Shown in pieces: positions 6,827-10,742 of a DNA stretch of 12,764 nucleotides. The notes beneath the pieces are model-generated. The model had not been told where the DNA came from. It worked only from the letters and a program-made list of their open reading frames with translations, and did no database searches. The stretch is from an uncultured Clostridia bacterium (lineage in GTDB: Bacteria > Bacillota > Clostridia > Oscillospirales > Acutalibacteraceae): positions 1 through 12,764 of the forward strand of contig CALWKP010000132.1 of assembly GCA_944381295.1 (NCBI GenBank), read 5' to 3'. Position 1 is the stretch's first letter. The number at the start of each line of letters is the position of its first letter. Position numbers and translations under genes: made by a program.

Positions 6827-7834
6827 TTAGACGTTGGCTTCCTGCTTGTCCCGGCAAATCTCCATCCATTCCCCATAAACTGCCAAAAGTGCTCGATCGG
6901 AAATGTCCTTTCCTTCAAACGACATCGCGACTACTCCGGTGTCACGTCCATCCAACAATGCTTTCTTTACCTTGCGTACCCCGGCACGTATTTCGTCGTC
7001 TGTTCCAAATGGCAACAGGTATTGCCGGTCAATTTCTCCCCAAAACGCTACCCGACCACCAAATTTCCGGCCAATTTCTTCCATATCCATACAGAATAAC
7101 TGTAAATTCAACGCATCAATTCCTACCTCGATCAAATCTTCCATCAGATCAAAGGTATACCCGTCGGAATGCATCACGATTTTCTTTCCTGCACGGTGTG
7201 CAATCTCTGCGTATTCCCGGTACAGCGGTTTGAAATACTTTCTCCACATATCCGGCGAAATCAAAGTCGTGTACTGTGTTCCCCAGTCGTCCTCAATGTG
7301 GATGGCGTCAATCGGGGTCTCGCACCACATTTTTGCCTGACGTACATAGTAGGAATGGACCATGGACAGAAGTTTGAAAAAGCCAGGCTCTTCCATTGCC
7401 ATATCCATAAACAGCTGCTCCGTCCCTCGCAGATACTGCATCCTTTGAAACGGCTGTGCAGAAATATCATCCCATGCCGCCATCACAAATCGATCTGTCC
7501 CCCTGCACTGGGCACTTAATCCACTCAGGTCCGCCTGGTCCAATACCCTCCACGGCGGTTGGAAATCTCCCAAATCATTAATATCCTGAATCAGTGCATG
7601 TTTGATTTCTCCTGCTACCCCATCTTCACCGCTTTGCCATTCACAACCCCAGTTATCCAGCCGTGTTCCCTTTTTTCCATAAACCCCTTTTTGGAACCCT
7701 TTCCCATAAGTAAATTGGGATGCCCGTTCCACATCATTATAGAACTGACGGCAGGCGGGATGCGGATTATCAAACGGGATACGGTCTACAGGCTGCTGCT
7801 CAAGCGCACGGATCACCCGTTGCCTCGATGTCAT
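6827..7834 (-). CDS. uroporphyrinogen decarboxylase-like (UROD/MtaA superfamily) protein
   Basis: The 335-residue protein has the TIM-barrel pattern of the UROD superfamily, which includes heme-pathway decarboxylase and the methylcobamide:CoM or corrinoid methyltransferases. Visible landmarks are the N-terminal MTSRQRVIRALEQQPVDRIP, the EDDWGTQ segment (181-187) followed by LISPDMWRKYFKP, and MHSDG (221-225) ahead of DLIEVGIDALN. In Zn-dependent methyltransferases of the family the latter position is usually HxCG with another Cys near the C-terminus. Here it is H222-x-D224 and the C-terminal segment (VVAMSFEGKD) has no Cys. Heme synthesis is unlikely because no other heme gene is near. GGGGG (7845-7849) serves as ribosome binding site. 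It follows the second UROD-like gene after 15 bp and is last in the minus-strand unit. Substrate unknown. Confidence 0.82.
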   Translation of the reverse strand: MTSRQRVIRALEQQPVDRIPFDNPHPACRQFYNDVERASQFTYGKGFQKGVYGKKGTRLDNWGCEWQSGEDGVAGEIKHALIQDINDLGDFQPPWRVLDQADLSGLSAQCRGTDRFVMAAWDDISAQPFQRMQYLRGTEQLFMDMAMEEPGFFKLLSMVHSYYVRQAKMWCETPIDAIHIEDDWGTQYTTLISPDMWRKYFKPLYREYAEIAHRAGKKIVMHSDGYTFDLMEDLIEVGIDALNLQLFCMDMEEIGRKFGGRVAFWGEIDRQYLLPFGTDDEIRAGVRKVKKALLDGRDTGVVAMSFEGKDISDRALLAVYGEWMEICRDKQEANV

Positions 7835-7849
7835 AAGTGTCCATCCCCC

Positions 7850-8662
7850 TTACCACGCTAATGCCGTCTGCATCGCGATTTCATTCCATTGGTTCAGGCG
7901 TTCCGGATGATATTTTACCGTACTGACATCCTTCAGGATGAATTCACAGGTTGCTCCGGTCGCTTTGGCAATCTCCCTTGTTTCTTCCAGCTCTTTCCGG
8001 ATGACTTCCCCATCAAAAGAGCTTCCCGCCAAATACGACGGATTTGGTTTGCGCGAGATGACAAAATCTCCCGCCATCGCTTCTGCCCCTACTTTCAGGT
8101 CAGCCCAGGGACTCATCGAAATTTTCCTTACATTCGGGATTTTCCGCACATAGTCGATCTTGTCGTGAAGAGGGTCACAGCATCCATAATAGACTAGTCC
8201 AAACTGCTCCAACAGAGGTTTCACATGCTCTATCTCGAATTCATCATACATTTCCGGAGACACAGAACCTAACATCTGTGCCAGACCAAATGTCCATAAA
8301 TCTTTCGGCACAATATTTTCTGTCTTATCCTGCGGCAGCTCCTCCGTGTAAGCCCCGGTACAATGGACCGTTTGTTCAAAAGTGTCGAAAAGCTTTAATT
8401 GTGTCAACTGGTCGATCAGGCTCTGGCAGATTTTTACCATCCGGTCCGCCGCCTTATGCATCAGTTCCGGTTCATCCATCAGCAGATAATAGAAATCATC
8501 GGCTCCCGTCGCTTCTACCAGCGGGTCCCAGATACCGCACGAAAACATCCGGATGCCCGCAAGCCGTACCGGTACAATCCCGTCCAAAAGCTCTTCCGCC
8601 TTTTCCAAACGCTGACGGTCCAATACAGGATCTGTCGTGATCGTCGGGAACATCAGATTCAC
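7850..8662 (-). CDS. UROD-like protein lacking its N-terminal part (probable 5'-truncated gene)
   Basis: The 270-residue frame matches the C-terminal two thirds of a second UROD-superfamily group. Landmarks are YYGCCDPLHDKIDYVRKIPN (starting at 158), SMSPWADL (182-189), SRKPNPSYLAG (203-213), and LKDVSTV (243-249). C161, C162 and H166 are candidate metal ligands. As I recall the family, complete members have around 400 residues, and the start of this frame (NLMFPTITTD) aligns with a point some 120-150 residues into them. The frame opens with GTG at 8662 (or ATG at 8653) with no good ribosome binding site. Only TAA CCC ATT separates it, in the same frame, from the upstream binding protein. It may be translated by reinitiation, or be a remnant of a deletion. 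The rest of the frame is undamaged. Confidence 0.75.
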   Translation of the reverse strand: MNLMFPTITTDPVLDRQRLEKAEELLDGIVPVRLAGIRMFSCGIWDPLVEATGADDFYYLLMDEPELMHKAADRMVKICQSLIDQLTQLKLFDTFEQTVHCTGAYTEELPQDKTENIVPKDLWTFGLAQMLGSVSPEMYDEFEIEHVKPLLEQFGLVYYGCCDPLHDKIDYVRKIPNVRKISMSPWADLKVGAEAMAGDFVISRKPNPSYLAGSSFDGEVIRKELEETREIAKATGATCEFILKDVSTVKYHPERLNQWNEIAMQTALAW

Positions 8663-8668
8663 AATGGG

Positions 8669-9496
8669 TTACGCCCCAAACCATTTGGCCGAATAGGTAT
8701 CCAATGTTCCGTCATCCTTCATGGCACGCAAAACTCCCTGAACTTTTGCATTCAACGCTTCTGCATCTGCCAGGAACGATACACAATAACTATCCTCCGC
8801 CAAAACTTCCGCCGAACCATTTTCACGTTCCAGCACGGTGTAAGTATCCGGTTGTTCGTTCTGATAATACTGTGCTGCTGCGTAACCCATAACAACCGCA
8901 CTGATTTTTTTGTTATCCAACGCGGTTTTTGCGTCATCATAGCTGTCATAAACGCTCACACTGGCCAATGAATTACGGAAAGCAGTAGATTCTTCGAGCG
9001 CAAGAAGTCCGCATGAGGATTTCCGAGCACCGATACGCTGTCCGCTTAAATCTGCAAGATTTCTGATCCCCGTTTCAGACAGGCAAACAACTACTTGACT
9101 GCCTTGAAGAAACGGCTCTGAATAAGACAACTCTTCTGTTTTGGCGTCAGAGGCCGCACTGCAATCCCCCCAGATGCAATCGATCTCTCCGGAAGAAAGC
9201 ATTTCTCCGGCATCTTCCCAAACGATCGGGATAAATTCCGGTTCCACTTCCAACCTGCGGCAGGCTTCGGTGGCGATATCAATAAAGAACCCTGTTGGCG
9301 TTCCGTCGTCTTTGTTGTAACTCATGGGATAAAATGCTTCATCGATCCCAATTTGTAATGTCCCATCAGACGCCACTTGCTCCCAAGAACTATCCTGGGA
9401 ACCCTGAGAACTTCCCGATGTACCAGACGCGCATCCGGAAAACGTTAACAGGACAAAAGCAGCACAGAGGCACAAAATATTCCTCATTTTTCGCAT
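8669..9496 (-). CDS. extracellular solute-binding lipoprotein, family 3 (amino-acid type)
   Basis: A periplasmic-type binding protein anchored to the outer face of the membrane; it would deliver a small solute to an ABC transporter. The 275 residues start with a basic MRKMR, a hydrophobic segment and a lipobox with C22 (TFSGC), then a Ser/Gly-rich linker (23-38) and a complete family-3 domain from GTLQIGIDEAFYPMSY (45-60) to the usual C-terminal end LDTYSAKWFG. The position of the arginine that binds the alpha-carboxylate of amino acids holds lysine (K119, before SYSEPF), and the aspartate expected after the AVV segment is glycine (G204), so the ligand may not be a normal amino acid. The start at 9496 has GGAGG (9505-9509) 9 bases away. 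No permease or ATPase gene is next to it. First gene of the minus-strand unit, with its own promoter. Confidence 0.87.
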   Translation of the reverse strand: MRKMRNILCLCAAFVLLTFSGCASGTSGSSQGSQDSSWEQVASDGTLQIGIDEAFYPMSYNKDDGTPTGFFIDIATEACRRLEVEPEFIPIVWEDAGEMLSSGEIDCIWGDCSAASDAKTEELSYSEPFLQGSQVVVCLSETGIRNLADLSGQRIGARKSSCGLLALEESTAFRNSLASVSVYDSYDDAKTALDNKKISAVVMGYAAAQYYQNEQPDTYTVLERENGSAEVLAEDSYCVSFLADAEALNAKVQGVLRAMKDDGTLDTYSAKWFGA

Positions 9497-9527
9497 CTAA
9501 GAAAACCTCCAAAGCAGGCGAGAAGTA

Positions 9528-9537
9528 ACAAATTTGT
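9528..9537. promoter_or_regulatory. palindrome at the start site of the binding protein gene
   Basis: ACAAATTTGT is a perfect 10-bp palindrome covering the predicted transcription start (near 9535, minus strand), directly behind the -10 box. This position fits a repressor operator; no regulator can be named. Confidence 0.4.
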
Positions 9538-9541
9538 CATC

Positions 9542-9570
9542 ATTTTACCGTATCACAGCCGAAAGGTAAA
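9542..9570 (-). promoter_or_regulatory. promoter of the binding protein/UROD-like unit
   Basis: Minus strand -35 TTTACC (9570-9565) and -10 TAAAAT (9547-9542) with 17 bp spacing. The boxes themselves form an inverted repeat (TTTACC...GGTAAA). Confidence 0.6.
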
Positions 9571-9610
9571 GGAAAATCGACGAAAGTTTACAAATCGTTC
9601 AATATCCTCC

Positions 9611-9670
9611 GAAAAATCCTGCCGATTCCTGGAAAATCCAGGCTGACAGGAGATCATTTTCCCAATTTTT
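9611..9670 (+). other. nested hairpin with T tract in gene-free DNA
   Basis: Nested complementary segments: GAAAA/TTTTC (9611-9615 with 9657-9661), TCCTG/CAGGA (9617-9621 with 9647-9651) and CCTGG-AAAAT-CCAGG (9628-9642). Alternatively GGAAAAT (9631-9637) pairs with ATTTTCC (9656-9662). A CCAATTTTTT tail follows (9661-9670). It looks like an intrinsic terminator, yet no gene precedes it on the plus strand. It could end a small RNA, or be a leader element; no confident upstream promoter was found. Confidence 0.4.
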
Positions 9671-9690
9671 TAGTAATAGCATTTCTGCAA

Positions 9691-9724
9691 CATAACATCC
9701 TTACCGATAAAAAGGGATGTTATG
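9691..9724. repeat. 10-bp-stem hairpin upstream of feo
   Basis: CATAACATCC (9691-9700) pairs perfectly with GGATGTTATG (9715-9724) around a 14-base A-rich loop, followed by ATTTCT. It is a second unexplained hairpin in the gap between divergent units. The rest of the gap, 9725-9870, shows nothing I can name. Confidence 0.45.
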
Positions 9725-9872
9725 ATTTCTCCTCTACGAATGAGCCTCTAGTCCGGAAGTGCCAATCCTTGCGAATTTTCCTAGAATATTTTCTTTTTAT
9801 AGATGACCTGGATAGTTCCGTCTGAATTGATTTTGTCCTACAGGAAAAGTTGGAAAAAATTACAGTTACCTA

Positions 9873-9901
9873 TTGACAACTTTAGTAAGCAGTGGTATAC
9901 T
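9873..9901 (+). promoter_or_regulatory. strong extended -10 promoter of the feo operon
   Basis: Consensus -35 TTGACA (9873-9878), 17 bp spacer, and -10 TATACT (9896-9901) preceded by the extended element TGG (9893-9895). Start expected near 9908, about 83 nt before feoA. Confidence 0.87.
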
Positions 9902-9915
9902 TTGCAATTGCAAAG
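9900..9915. promoter_or_regulatory. 16-bp perfect palindrome over the feo start site
   Basis: CTTTGCAATTGCAAAG is perfectly self-complementary and overlaps the end of the -10 box and the transcription start. A bound dimer would block initiation. It differs from the TTAGT-type sites behind it, so a second regulator is possible. Confidence 0.55.
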
Positions 9916-9963
9916 GGTTAGTCAAGACTATCTAAAATACCCTTTGGTTAGTTGGAACTATCT
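9916..9963 (+). promoter_or_regulatory. two tandem DtxR/IdeR-like operator sites
   Basis: GGTTAGT-N4-ACTATCT occurs at 9916-9933 and 9946-9963, 30 bp apart (about three helical turns). Each holds the inverted repeat TAGT-N4-ACTA and resembles the TTAGg...cCTAA iron boxes of DtxR-family repressors. The first site also lies inside an 8-bp inverted repeat CAAAGGGT/ACCCTTTG (9911-9918 with 9939-9946). Location behind an Fe(II) uptake promoter supports iron repression; the regulator identity is inferred. Confidence 0.6.
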
Positions 9964-9990
9964 TGAGTCTCTGGAAAGGAAGATGCTTTT

Positions 9991-10287
9991 ATGGCATTGG
10001 AACAGGCATCGACAAATTGCAGATATCAGGAAAAAAAGCCGTGCGGCGTGTTCGTTTCAGGCAGTGTCCCATTAAACCTCGCCGAACCTGGCCGGGACTT
10101 AACGGTCCAGGCGATTCGCGGCAAGGACGATGTGAAGCGCTTCCTTGAAACACTGGGATTTGTGGAAGGAGCACGGGTTTCTGTCGTATCGGAACTTGGC
10201 GGAAATGTCATTGTCAATGTCAAGGATACCCGTGTGGCGATCAGCCGGGTCATGGCATCCAGGATCTATACCACACAACCAGCATAA
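9991..10287 (+). CDS. feoA: FeoA domain protein (first copy)
   Basis: FeoA is a small cytosolic SH3-like protein that supports FeoB in Fe(II) import. The 98 residues hold an FeoA domain from PLNLAEPGRDLTV (about 28-40) through FLETLGFVEGARVSVVSELG (51-70) to NVKDTRVAISRVMASRI (77-93). The LGF-x-x-G turn and the closing RVAIS strand are typical, although the GGN segment replaces the PLGDP loop of the second copy. About 27 extra N-terminal residues with two cysteines (C10, C18) precede the domain. The ATG at 9991 is chosen for the GGAAAGGAAG site at 9973-9982; a GTG about 20 codons downstream is a weaker alternative. It is the first gene of the feo operon. The copy with FLENLGFV-like motif is common as the first of two FeoA in Clostridia. 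Confidence 0.88.
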   Translation: MALEQASTNCRYQEKKPCGVFVSGSVPLNLAEPGRDLTVQAIRGKDDVKRFLETLGFVEGARVSVVSELGGNVIVNVKDTRVAISRVMASRIYTTQPA

Positions 10288-10297
10288 TTCAGGCAAA

Positions 10298-10341
10298 CGG
10301 CGGGTTACCGGCTGACAAAACAAATCTCCGGTACCCCGCTG
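10298..10341. repeat. long hairpin between the two feoA genes
   Basis: A stem of about 13-14 pairs (10298-10311 with 10328-10341, one mismatch and one G-U) around a 16-base loop. No T tract follows, so it is an RNA structure rather than a terminator; it may stabilise the feoA transcript end. Confidence 0.5.
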
Positions 10342-10364
10342 GTCCCGATAAACGTCCCGAAGAG

Positions 10365-10406
10365 AGAACTGCGAGGATTCCACCAGAATCCGCTGTTCTG
10401 CTTTTT
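10365..10406 (+). terminator. intrinsic terminator/attenuator between feoA copies
   Basis: GGATTC-CACCA-GAATCC (10375-10391), extended below a small bulge by GC/GC and AGAAC/GTTCT (10365-10369 with 10395-10399), and followed by GCTTTTTG. No convincing promoter lies between this structure and the next gene, so partial readthrough must feed feoA2 and feoB. Confidence 0.65.
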
Positions 10407-10459
10407 GTACTCAGGTTTTGGAATATTATGTTTTACCGATGGAGAAGGAGGATGGAAAC

Positions 10460-10681
10460 ATGAAAACACTTCGGCAAGTCAAGTGCGGAGAAACTGTTAC
10501 GGTGAGCCGGCTGCACGGGGATGGTGCATTAAAGCGCCGCATCATGGACATGGGCATCACCAAAGGGACCAGTATTCTGGTGCGCAAGGTGGCTCCGTTA
10601 GGTGACCCTGTAGAAGTCAATGTCAGGGGATATGAACTGTCGATCCGCAAAAGTGAAGCGGAAAATATTGAAGTGCAGTAA
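10460..10681 (+). CDS. feoA: FeoA domain protein (second copy)
   Basis: A 73-residue, single-domain FeoA that is expected to act with the FeoB encoded next. It shows the classic pattern: KTLRQVKCGETVTV at the start, RRIMDMGITKGTSILV (27-42), APLGDPVEVNVRGYELSIRK (45-64) and a C-terminal AENIEV. The length equals the usual 70-80 residues. The ATG at 10460 is used because AAGGAGG (10445-10451) is 8 bases upstream; an upstream in-frame start at 10418 has no such site. It begins 172 bp after the first feoA, with two RNA structures in the gap, and ends 61 bp before feoB. It differs clearly from the first copy, so the pair is not a recent duplication. Confidence 0.93.
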   Translation: MKTLRQVKCGETVTVSRLHGDGALKRRIMDMGITKGTSILVRKVAPLGDPVEVNVRGYELSIRKSEAENIEVQ

Positions 10682-10695
10682 CCCTGCGCTTTTTT
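10671..10695 (+). terminator. compact terminator/attenuator at the end of the second feoA
   Basis: AAGTGCAG-TAACC-CTGCGCTT: an 8-bp stem (one G-U) whose loop contains the feoA stop codon TAA, followed by a T6 run (10690-10695). feoB starts only 48 bp later without its own visible promoter, so termination must be partial or regulated. Ribosomes reaching the stop codon would cover the stem, which could couple feoA translation to feoB transcription. Confidence 0.6.
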
Positions 10696-10742
10696 GAGTG
10701 AACGAGTTAGTCTTAGCTTACTATAAAGGAGGAACCGTCATC

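Noticed and set aside
8663..8671. Stop-codon readthrough joining binding protein and UROD-like protein
   Set aside because: The frames match, but a plain TAA without a selenocysteine or readthrough element, and the different cell compartments of the two proteins, make a functional fusion unlikely.
9571..9990. Known metal riboswitch upstream of feo
   Set aside because: Stems are present but I could not match them to the multi-helix core of the NiCo/czcD-type or other known riboswitch; left as unassigned structure.
9803..10075. 90-codon plus-strand frame overlapping the feo promoter
   Set aside because: It spans the promoter, palindrome and operators, has no ribosome binding site and resembles no protein.
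10707..10723. Third TTAGT...ACTA operator between feoA2 and feoB
   Set aside because: The half-sites are 8 bp apart rather than 4 and no promoter is nearby, so it does not fit the sites at 9916-9963.
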